From Archaeoglobaceae archaeon (GTDB taxonomy: Archaea > Halobacteriota > Archaeoglobi > Archaeoglobales > Archaeoglobaceae): a stretch of DNA of 11,425 bases. Both the position numbers and the translations under genes were made by a program. The number at the start of each line of letters is the position of its first letter. The first letter of the stretch is position 1. Below, piece after piece: positions 6,722 to 11,425 of the stretch. The notes under the pieces were generated by a model. That model was not told the origin of the DNA, made no database searches, and saw only the letters and a program-made list of their open reading frames with translations. The stretch spans positions 1-11,425 of the forward strand of contig JAMOMT010000090.1 of the NCBI GenBank assembly GCA_027066965.1, given 5' to 3'.

Positions 6722-6878
6722 GCAGGAATACCCCTTGCTTTTTTACGAGCCTTCTACCACCGCAAAACGGGCAGAATAGGTTCGGTATGTGCAGAGACCC
6801 AGAGTAACCCGTCGTCCTTCTCACTATAATGTCGAATTCGGAGCCACAACGTGTGCAGTACAGGTGTTCAAACTTCAT
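6711..6878 (-). CDS. Small zinc-ribbon protein, 55 aa
   Basis: A short gene for a 55-residue protein with two zinc knuckles, YCTRCGSEF (C8, C11) and FCPFCGGRRL (C36, C39), the classic zinc-ribbon layout, and a basic C-terminus (RRLVKKQG). No membrane segment is present. The family is not recognised; such ribbons often act as nucleic-acid-binding or partner-binding modules. It ends 11 bp inside the MidA-like gene in another frame, so the two are very likely one operon and may form a functional pair. The start is ATG at 6878. A T-rich box about 28 bp upstream (TTTTTTACA, 6902-6910) is a weak promoter candidate. Confidence 0.75.
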   Translation of the reverse strand: MKFEHLYCTRCGSEFDIIVRRTTGYSGSLHIPNLFCPFCGGRRLVKKQGVFLHEP

Positions 6879-6926
6879 GTAGTGTATGTAGGAACGTCTC
6901 TGTAAAAAACAGTTGTGCTGCTCTGA

Positions 6927-7382
6927 TTACTCGATCACATTGAACATTACCTGAGATGCAGTTTTCAGCTTTCTCCTTATTGGGTAAATTTCGTGAACGT
7001 CTAGTACCAAAACTCCGTCAACGAACCTATCAAAGCCAAAAGATCTTCTCAAAAACTCGGCGTGCTTTTTGTTTCTGACGTAAACAAGAGTTTTTCCTCT
7101 TACGTCGCACATCTCGAGTATAATCGGAATAGGAAACGTCTTAGCTTCCTCCTCATCAAGGTGGTTCGCTATAAACTCCAGCTCTTTCCTCTCTATCACG
7201 TACTCGTTCCCGTCTCTCGCCCTTATCGTGGGAAACTCCTCTTTCAGCATCTCTGCGAGCATTCTGCTGTTCCTCGGTAAGTGCTTGTTGACAGCGTTTA
7301 TCAGGCTAGCTATCGCTCTATCTATCGTTTCCTTCTCGTTGAGGCTGATGTTTTCTCGTGAATTCCCATGAAGGTCGTTCAT
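6927..7382 (-). CDS. UPF0216 family protein
   Basis: A 151-residue archaeal protein of unknown function. The family core is HLPRNSRMLAEMLKEEFP (34-51) followed by RARDGNEYVIERKELEFIA (54-72) and FPIPIILEM (83-91). The C-terminal half, GFDRFVDGVLVLDVHEIYPIRRK, also fits. No zinc site or membrane helix is present. The ATG at 7382 has a TATA-like box (TTTATTAC, 7404-7411) about 25 bp upstream within the 42-bp gap to the SAM hydrolase gene, so it may be transcribed alone as well as by read-through. A GGTGGAG lies about 10 nt before the ATG and would serve only the read-through mRNA. Confidence 0.87.
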   Translation of the reverse strand: MNDLHGNSRENISLNEKETIDRAIASLINAVNKHLPRNSRMLAEMLKEEFPTIRARDGNEYVIERKELEFIANHLDEEEAKTFPIPIILEMCDVRGKTLVYVRNKKHAEFLRRSFGFDRFVDGVLVLDVHEIYPIRRKLKTASQVMFNVIE

Positions 7383-7424
7383 GTTATTAATTCTCCACCT
7401 TGCGTAATAAAGTTAATGAAGCGC

Positions 7425-8216
7425 TCAAATTTCTACCTTCAGACTCAGCTCTCCCGACCCAATCCCTAAATCCTTGGCACTTCCCTCTCTGATACACAAC
7501 TCGAGAGTTCCAAAGCTTCCAATTATAGCAAATGTCTCTCCCACTTTTACGTCGGTAATCCTCTCGACAAGGGGAAAGTACGTGTTTCCAAACCAGAAAC
7601 CATCAAAGTTCCTCGCCACATCCTCTCTGACGTTGGTTATCGCGTTTCCGAACCTGTCGTTGAACACAACTCTACACTTCAGCTGATCTCCCTCTATTCT
7701 GGTGTCAAACAGCTCCAGCTCTACAACATCCTCGATTTCCTCCCCGTAGTCCTCCACGACTCCTGCAGCAGTAAGAGCTGATGCCGGGGCGAAAAGATCT
7801 CTTCCGTGGAACGTGGTCGAAAGTTTGATTTCTCTCCTCAAACATCTTTTGAGGAAATCGAAAACTTTTTTCGAGTCGAGAGCAATCACTTTTTCTATTC
7901 CCGCCTCTCTGGCCGCTGGATAGAGAACTCCGTTGTCTGGGCCTACGAAAGCTGAGCTATCGCACAGTATGGCTATTGCTTTTCTCTCACTGCCAACGGT
8001 GGGATCTACGACGACGCAGTGAACAGCTTTTGCGTACTTCCAGGTGTTTAGCAGGAGAAAAGCTCCATGATACACATTGAATGGCTCGACTTCGTGGCAG
8101 ACGTCAACTACTCTTGCTTCGTGTCCGAGGCAGGAGAGGGAGGATAGGAGGGAACACTTCATAACTCCCGGGTAATAGCTGCCGAAGTCTGTTATCAGAG
8201 TTACGAGGTCGTACAT
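7425..8216 (-). CDS. SAM hydrolase (SAM hydroxide adenosyltransferase, DUF62 family)
   Basis: A 263-residue member of the DUF62/fluorinase superfamily. Characterised archaeal and bacterial members hydrolyse SAM to adenosine and methionine. The catalytic triad typical of the hydrolases is visible: Asp71 in VVDPTVGSER, Arg78 in the same motif, and His137 in TFHGRDLFAP. Also present are LITDFG (7-12, with the SAM ribose-binding Asp10), GPDNGVLYP (92-100), and the C-terminal FNDRFGNAITN. The loop after DFG is about two residues shorter than usual and lacks the conserved aspartate (SYYPGVMK in place of xxDxYVGxMK). The gene follows the nitroreductase by 6 bp, so the two form an operon. Start at ATG 8216. 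Confidence 0.9.
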   Translation of the reverse strand: MYDLVTLITDFGSYYPGVMKCSLLSSLSCLGHEARVVDVCHEVEPFNVYHGAFLLLNTWKYAKAVHCVVVDPTVGSERKAIAILCDSSAFVGPDNGVLYPAAREAGIEKVIALDSKKVFDFLKRCLRREIKLSTTFHGRDLFAPASALTAAGVVEDYGEEIEDVVELELFDTRIEGDQLKCRVVFNDRFGNAITNVREDVARNFDGFWFGNTYFPLVERITDVKVGETFAIIGSFGTLELCIREGSAKDLGIGSGELSLKVEI

Positions 8217-8222
8217 CTACCG

Positions 8223-8750
8223 CTACCACCTCTCCCAGTGCGTGAGCTCCTGAATGGGGTAGCGGCTCCTCTTGCTTGGCTTTTCTGCAGGCCAGCCCAC
8301 TGGTATAATCGCTATTGGCCTTACGTAGTCTGGTAAATTGAGGATTCTTGCTATTGCACTTTCGTGAAAAGCTCCGACCCACACTGCTCCGAGGCCGAGG
8401 GCGTGGGCAGCGAGCAATATGTTTTCCACAGCAGCTGTAGCGTCCTGTTCGGCGTAGAGCTTCCCCCTGTCTCCGTATATTCTCATGCTCCTTGGATAGT
8501 TCGCACAGACGACTATAACGACGGGAGCTGTGGCTATGAACATCTGTTCGAGAGCAGCTTCGGCAATTCTCTTTTTAGTCTCGGAATTTCTGACGACAAT
8601 GAAATCTCTCGCCTGAAGGTTCCCAGCAGAAGGAGCGGCGTTTCCTGCTTTGAGGAGTTCGATAATTAGTTCGTCTGGAATGTCTTTGGGCTGGTACTTC
8701 CTGATGGAGACTCTATCGTGGATGAGTCGGAGGCACTCCCTTAGCTCCAT
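8223..8750 (-). CDS. Nitroreductase-family FMN oxidoreductase
   Basis: A 175-residue soluble flavoprotein of the nitroreductase fold, normally a homodimer that binds FMN and uses NAD(P)H. FMN-phosphate binding is shown by RVSIRKY (13-19), followed by APSAGNLQARDFIVV (39-53), an ENILLAAHALGLGAVWVGAF helix-strand (about 109-128) and PIAIIPVGWPAEKP near the C-terminus. The true substrate cannot be told from sequence. It is the first gene of an operon with the SAM hydrolase, 6 bp apart. Its ATG lies 26 bp from a TATA box with an A-rich BRE, so the mRNA is probably leaderless. Confidence 0.9.
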   Translation of the reverse strand: MELRECLRLIHDRVSIRKYQPKDIPDELIIELLKAGNAAPSAGNLQARDFIVVRNSETKKRIAEAALEQMFIATAPVVIVVCANYPRSMRIYGDRGKLYAEQDATAAVENILLAAHALGLGAVWVGAFHESAIARILNLPDYVRPIAIIPVGWPAEKPSKRSRYPIQELTHWERW

Positions 8751-8772
8751 AGATGACGTGTTCTTCTTTTGC

Positions 8773-8787
8773 GGTTATAGTTTTTGA
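8773..8787 (-). promoter_or_regulatory. Promoter of the nitroreductase-SAM hydrolase operon
   Basis: The minus strand reads TCAAAAACTATAACC: an A-rich BRE and the box CTATAACC, centred about 26 bp upstream of the ATG at 8750. Confidence 0.55.
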
Positions 8788-9172
8788 TTTGGTGGCGTTA
8801 ATTATAACAGCTCAATTAATTGCAACCCGGTTAAACTCGGAGAACGTGCAGTAAGCGGCATTTAACGAGGTGTTTAACGATTGAACAGTTCTGTGTAATG
8901 TTGGCTGCTGCTTTTTCGCGATCTCGATGAAGTTTAGTTGCGTGTAGTCAGGTTTAGCTTTGTAAGTTTTAGCCGTTGTAATGTTGTTTTTACAACATGA
9001 GCTTAATGCAATTATAATGTAGGCTGCACACGTTACAGTATGTAGCATGAGTTTTTCAAACTTTGTTTAATTTAAAGTTACACATTAAACGTTTTGCACG
9101 GAGAAACATCAGAAACTAACATCTAATAGTGTAATGTACTTCTGGAATGTTAAGAGTAGAAGTGCCCCTCGG
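8788..9172. other. AT-rich non-coding stretch before the repeat-bounded module
   Basis: About 385 bases without a credible gene. A 78-codon minus-strand frame (8812-9048) exists but shows no conserved pattern and has no ribosome site. The octamer TTTAACGA occurs twice at about 8860-8880. A hairpin sits at 8981-8998. The region marks the border between compact housekeeping genes on the left and the accessory module on the right. No tRNA, C/D-box RNA or second CRISPR-like repeat was found here. Confidence 0.6.
8981..8998. repeat. Inverted repeat, 7-bp arms
   Basis: ATGTTGT-TTTT-ACAACAT is a perfect 7-bp stem with a four-T loop. No T-tract follows on either strand, so a terminator role is uncertain. 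It could be a protein-binding palindrome. Confidence 0.4.
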
Positions 9173-9209
9173 CTTTCAATCCCCATTTTCAGGGGCTCTT
9201 CTCTGCTTC
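9173..9209 (-). repeat. CRISPR-like repeat, copy 1 (37 bp, solitary)
   Basis: Read on the minus strand it starts GAAGCAGAGAAGAG, contains a CCCC-TGAAAAT-GGGG hairpin, and ends ATTGAAAG, the 3' tag seen in many archaeal CRISPR repeats. A second copy lies in the same orientation at 11175-11209. Similarity between the copies stops at the repeat edges (apart from one further shared base), as expected for CRISPR repeats. No further repeat occurs one spacer-length away on either side, so this is a solo repeat, not an array. It is classed as CRISPR-like by sequence features only. Confidence 0.6.
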
Positions 9210-9589
9210 TGATGAAAGGGTCGCAAAGTTTGAGAGAGCCAGAGTTGTGCTGGAAAGACTTGAAGATCTGGCTAAATCAAAGGTACACAACCCGAAAATC
9301 GATGATTTTATTTTGGATGGTGTTTTGCAGGAAGTTGGGAGAAAGGCTATCTTTGGAGCGTTTGAACTCATAGAGCTTTCAAGAGTTTTTCCGAGGGGAG
9401 GTATGCCCTCAGTACCGGTGTTCTTCGAAGAATTCGGAGTTTTTGAACTGATGAGTATAGATAACCTCGAAAAAGCAGAGTTGCATGTGGTTAACGCTGG
9501 AGAAATAGGTGTAGAAAAGCCAAGGTGGCTTAAGGCTATGGGCAACATTCCGGTGTTTGTAATAGAAGACTTGAACCTTAACAACTATT

Positions 9590-9621
9590 TTAAAGTTATA
9601 GTTATTTAAAGTTATAGTTAT
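9590..9621 (+). repeat. 16-bp perfect tandem duplication
   Basis: TTAAAGTTATAGTTAT occurs at 9590-9605 and again, without a gap, at 9606-9621. The extra 16 bases shift the frame by +1, creating the TAA stop of the upstream segment and placing an ATG at the start of the downstream one. Confidence 0.9.
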
Positions 9622-9835
9622 GACGAGTTCTGACGAAGTTTTTACCTTGTGGAGGGATGAAGGTGGTACTGGTGGGAGAAACTTCAAAGTTCTTTCAGTG
9701 TGGGAGGAAGAAGTAAACTCTATTATTGAAGGGCTTCTTGACGGTTTGCCTGCTTATTTTACCTTCAAAGTCCCTGACTGGAGGTTCTCTTACCTCAGGG
9801 CGAAGAAGGGTAGAAACTACGGTTATATAGTGCTG

Positions 9836-9844
9836 GGTGGTGAT
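9836..9844 (+). promoter_or_regulatory. Strong Shine-Dalgarno site of csa3
   Basis: GGTGGTGAT matches the 16S 3' end complement (GGAGGTGAT) at eight of nine positions and lies 8 nt before the ATG at 9853, inside the upstream gene. It fixes the csa3 start and shows that csa3 was built to be translated from a polycistronic mRNA. Confidence 0.75.
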
Positions 9845-9852
9845 GCTTACAT

Positions 9853-10503
9853 ATGTCGGGAAAGAGACTTTACGTAAGTCTTGGATTTGACGTAACGAAT
9901 ATTCTCAGCAGTTTACTCGAGAGAGGATTCGGAGATGGGGTTGAATTAGTCTTGCTCGTTCCGAAAACAAGGAGTGAGAGAAACGTCAATGCGATAAAAA
10001 ACGTGGAGCTCCTCTTGGCTGAACTTGGTTCGAGAGGACATCACATAGGTCTCAGAATTCTCGAACTCGACGAGCACAACCCGTCAAAAGCTCTGAGAGA
10101 TCTGATATCTGATATAAAGGAAAGCGACGGGGATGTCTATCTCGATGCTGTTGGAGGGCTAAGGGTAATTTGCCTTGTAATGTGCATGGCTGCCATGCTT
10201 GTCATGAAAAACGTTCGCATTACGAGCGTTGCGGAAAGCACAGGCAGGAGAGTAGAGCTGCCGAGAATAAGCTTGTCTTTTCTTGCAGGCCTCAGTGGAG
10301 CGAAGCTGGACGTGTTAAGAAGGTTGAGTGATGGTATTAGCACGCTCTCTGAACTCGAAGCAGAACTTGGGAAGGATAAGAGCACACTCAGCAAGCATTT
10401 AAGCAAGCTCGAAGAGATGGGGTTGGTCATAAAGGAAAGCTCAAAACCGGCTAAATACAAGTTGACAGAGGTAGGAGAACTTGTGCTAATGGCTTTAGGC
10501 TGA
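9853..10503 (+). CDS. csa3: Csa3-type CRISPR-associated regulator (CARF + winged helix)
   Basis: A 216-residue protein with the Csa3 layout. The N-terminal Rossmann-like CARF domain (about 1-140) opens with RLYVSLGFDVTNILSSLL and contains the DVYLDAVGGLRVICL segment (94-108), the GG-R motif that lines the ligand pocket. The C-terminal winged helix (about 150-212) has STLSELEAELGKDKSTLSKHLSKLEEMGLV, then a wing and LTEVGELVLMAL. Csa3 proteins in Sulfolobales regulate cas genes and CRISPR arrays, and CARF domains sense cyclic oligoadenylates; ligand binding here is inferred. The start is fixed by a strong ribosome site. It follows a broken gene (25-bp overlap) and precedes vapB by 54 bp. No cas gene for it to control is visible in the window. 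Confidence 0.85.
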   Translation: MSGKRLYVSLGFDVTNILSSLLERGFGDGVELVLLVPKTRSERNVNAIKNVELLLAELGSRGHHIGLRILELDEHNPSKALRDLISDIKESDGDVYLDAVGGLRVICLVMCMAAMLVMKNVRITSVAESTGRRVELPRISLSFLAGLSGAKLDVLRRLSDGISTLSELEAELGKDKSTLSKHLSKLEEMGLVIKESSKPAKYKLTEVGELVLMALG

Positions 10504-10520
10504 ATACGTTTGTCAGCTGA

Positions 10521-10557
10521 GTAAAGTATATATTATCGTGTATGCAAACACGAGTAC
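10521..10557 (+). promoter_or_regulatory. vapBC promoter with inverted-repeat operator
   Basis: TATATATTA (10527-10535) preceded by GTAAAG is centred about 27 bp before the vapB ATG, so the mRNA is probably leaderless. Between the box and the ATG lies the inverted repeat TCGTGT (10536-10541) / ACACGA (10548-10553) with a 6-bp centre, well placed for the VapB or VapBC complex to block transcription, as is known for toxin-antitoxin operons. Confidence 0.6.
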
Positions 10558-10764
10558 ATGAAAACGATTTCGATCAGAGATGACATCTACAGAAAGCTTG
10601 CTGACATCAAGGGAGAGGGGGAGAGCTTCAGCGACGTGATAGAGAAACTCCTCGAAAAAAAGACAGACGTTAGAAAGTACTTCGGAGTTCTAAAGGACAG
10701 CGAAACCCTCGAAGAAATAGAGAAATGCTTGGAAATGAGGAAGCACGCGAGGATAAGGCTATGA
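10558..10764 (+). CDS. vapB: VapB-type antitoxin (DUF217/UPF0330 family)
   Basis: A 68-residue archaeal antitoxin. The N-terminus MKTISIRDDIYRKLADIK starts with a short strand and helix of the ribbon-helix-helix kind, followed by GEGESFSDVIEKLLEKK, the signature of the archaeal UPF0330/DUF217 antitoxins. The C-terminal part, EIEKCLEMRKHARIRL, would bind the toxin. The protein is expected to neutralise VapC and to bind its own promoter, where an inverted repeat is visible. The stop overlaps the VapC start as ATGA, the usual coupled arrangement. It is preceded by csa3, 54 bp upstream. Confidence 0.9.
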   Translation: MKTISIRDDIYRKLADIKGEGESFSDVIEKLLEKKTDVRKYFGVLKDSETLEEIEKCLEMRKHARIRL

Positions 10765-11162
10765 TAGTGCTTGACACGAGTTTTCTCATAGACTACTTCA
10801 GGGGCGTTGAAGTTACCCGGAACCTGGTAAAAGATATTGCGGAAGACGACGTCGCTGTAACAGTAATAACGTACCACGAAGTGCTTACGGGCCTTAAGAG
10901 AAGGAAGAGCAGAAAAGAAGAGAAATTCTTCAAGAAGTTCTTTTCTGAGATCAGGATACTTCCATTCGATGTGAAAGCTGCTGAGGAGTCCAGTAGTGTA
11001 GCTGCGAAACTTATGGCGGTGGGAAAGGAGGTAAATGCTTTTGATGTGCTGGTTGCTGGAATTGCAATCGCCAACGGAGCCGATAAAATAGTAACGCGGG
11101 ATTCAGATTTCGTGGAAATAGCAAAAGTCTCTGACATTGATGTTGTAGCATACCGAGTGTGA
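10761..11162 (+). CDS. vapC: VapC-type PIN-domain toxin ribonuclease
   Basis: A 133-residue PIN nuclease. The four acidic residues that bind the catalytic metal are visible: Asp5 in MIVLDTSFLIDYFRG, Glu40 in YHEVLTGL, Asp95 in NAFDVLVAGIA, and Asp114 in VTRDSDF. VapC toxins cleave tRNA or rRNA and stop translation when free of VapB. The length is complete, so the toxin looks active. The frame is open upstream to 10725, but the ATG at 10761 is the true start because it overlaps the vapB stop and begins directly with the PIN strand. The stop lies within a hairpin that runs into the second CRISPR-like repeat. Confidence 0.92.
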   Translation: MIVLDTSFLIDYFRGVEVTRNLVKDIAEDDVAVTVITYHEVLTGLKRRKSRKEEKFFKKFFSEIRILPFDVKAAEESSSVAAKLMAVGKEVNAFDVLVAGIAIANGADKIVTRDSDFVEIAKVSDIDVVAYRV

Positions 11163-11177
11163 GAATAACTCACGCTT
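11156..11177 (+). terminator. Hairpin at the vapC stop, possible terminator
   Basis: AGTGTGAG-AATAA-CTCACGCT forms an 8-bp stem with one G-T wobble, spanning the vapC TGA (11160-11162) and ending in the first bases of the repeat. A short T-rich run (TTTAATCCCATTTT) follows. A role in ending the vapBC mRNA is plausible but not certain. Confidence 0.4.
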
Positions 11178-11209
11178 TAATCCCATTTTCAGGGGCTCTT
11201 CTCTGCTTC
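11175..11209 (-). repeat. CRISPR-like repeat, copy 2 (35 bp, slightly degenerate)
   Basis: This is a direct copy of the repeat at 9173-9209 with two single-base losses: one G in the GGGG arm and one G in the terminal tag (ATTAAAG in place of ATTGAAAG). All other bases agree. It stands alone; no further copy occurs from 11210 to the window end. Together the two copies bracket the broken gene, csa3 and vapBC. Confidence 0.6.
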
Positions 11210-11425
11210 CCTATCCAAAAACCCTCCAGATTCTATAAATAGTTTTCTGACCCCCTCTTTCATCACACCATTTTGGAATACCTCCCGTTTTCCAGAGGGT
11301 ATTTAACGGTATGCAACCTGAAACCGGGAAGTTTCCTGCCGTCTCCCGTCTATCACCCATGTACACTGCTTTCTTTCTCTGAATTTACGCCGAATTCAAT
11401 CTATTGAACAATTTCACTCCATCTC
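11210..11425 (-). other. Non-coding flank, possible relic CRISPR leader
   Basis: No gene is seen. On the minus strand a TATA-like box (CTATTTATAG, 11234-11243) lies about 29 bp before the repeat at 11209, which would start transcription close to the repeat, as in archaeal CRISPR leaders. A hairpin with arms AATACC (11277-11282) / GGTATT (11298-11303) and a palindrome TTCAAT-CT-ATTGAA (11395-11408) are also present. The TATA-like box reads well on both strands, so its direction is open. The leader idea is an inference from position. Confidence 0.35.

Larger units (their letters stand above)
9210..9877 (+). pseudogene. Broken gene of unknown family: 5' end missing and split by a 16-bp duplication
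   Basis: Two open segments belong together. The first runs from the repeat edge (codons open from 9160; possible GTG start at 9247) to TAA at 9607-9609. The second runs from ATG 9620 to 9877. Removing one unit of the 16-bp tandem duplication at 9590-9621 joins them in frame as NNYFKVIVMTSSDEV, giving a protein of about 222 residues after the repeat. It begins with an amphipathic helix (DERVAKFERARVVLERLEDL), followed by alpha/beta segments (MPSVPVFFEEFGVFELM, NIPVFVIEDLNLNNYF, RNYGYIVLGGDAYI). No start codon with a ribosome site is seen and the frame runs back through the repeat, so the 5' part seems lost. I do not recognise the family. The 3' end overlaps csa3 by 25 bp, hinting that it was once the csa3 operon partner. 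Confidence 0.65.

Noticed and set aside
8812..9048. A 78-codon minus-strand frame in the AT-rich gap
   Set aside because: Its composition is that of random AT-rich DNA, with no domain pattern, ribosome site or well-placed promoter.
9049..9172. A true CRISPR array extending left of repeat copy 1
   Set aside because: No second copy of the repeat appears at one spacer-length, so no array can be claimed.
9164..9196. Inverted repeat GCCCCT/AGGGGC across the left edge of repeat copy 1
   Set aside because: The arms are only 6 bp, do not extend, and the left arm is absent at copy 2, so it is probably chance.
9173..11209. The two repeats as attL/attR of an integrated element or as transposon ends
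   Set aside because: There is no integrase or transposase between them, no similarity to a tRNA 3' end, and the repeats are direct, not inverted. CRISPR-like features fit better.
11245..11270. C/D-box RNA suggested by TGATGA on the minus strand
   Set aside because: No matching D box (CTGA) at the right distance and no terminal stem were found.

Overview
The window reads as chromosomal DNA from a hyperthermophilic euryarchaeon, most likely of the Archaeoglobales (Archaeoglobus, Geoglobus or Ferroglobus type). The grounds are a gene for O-phosphoseryl-tRNA synthetase (SepRS, known mainly from methanogens and Archaeoglobales), several archaea-specific conserved families (UPF0058, UPF0146, UPF0216, Zn-ribbon DUF2116, probably DUF2299), a tRNA-Glu without encoded CCA, and TATA boxes about 24-28 bp upstream of start codons, which implies mostly leaderless mRNAs. 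The genus is an inference; no rRNA is present.

Layout. 1-2100: tRNA-Glu(CUC) and sepS, both on the minus strand. 2101-4541: trmO overlapped by a DUF2299-like gene (minus), a divergent small Zn-ribbon membrane protein, a convergent winged-helix regulator, and UPF0058. 4522-5657: rimI-type acetyltransferase (minus), divergent UPF0146, and a 55-residue cysteine-pair protein. 5735-8750: a run of minus-strand genes, namely nitroreductase, SAM hydrolase (DUF62), UPF0216, a 55-residue zinc ribbon and a MidA-like protein that appears to lack the SAM-binding glycine motif. This part is compact housekeeping DNA with short gaps, 3' overlaps of convergent genes and single TATA boxes shared by divergent pairs.

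8751-9172 is AT-rich non-coding DNA, after which the character changes. From 9173 to 11209 lies an accessory module bracketed by two direct copies of a 35-37 bp CRISPR-like repeat (minus-strand reading ends ATTGAAAG in the better copy). Between the copies are, all on the plus strand, a gene with a missing 5' end split by a 16-bp tandem duplication, csa3 (a CARF-winged-helix regulator of CRISPR systems), and a vapBC toxin-antitoxin operon with its own promoter and a likely operator. No cas effector or adaptation gene and no true spacer array is visible. Right of the second repeat (11210-11425) is non-coding DNA with a TATA-like box facing the repeat, which could be a relic CRISPR leader.

How the parts work together: the left part supplies translation functions (Sep-tRNA formation for cysteine, tRNA-Glu, tRNA modification, protein N-acetylation) and conserved archaeal genes of unknown role. 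The right part looks like the remains of a CRISPR locus or a small defence island in which a cyclic-oligoadenylate-type sensor/regulator sits beside a PIN-domain toxin. A functional link between Csa3 and VapBC is an inference.
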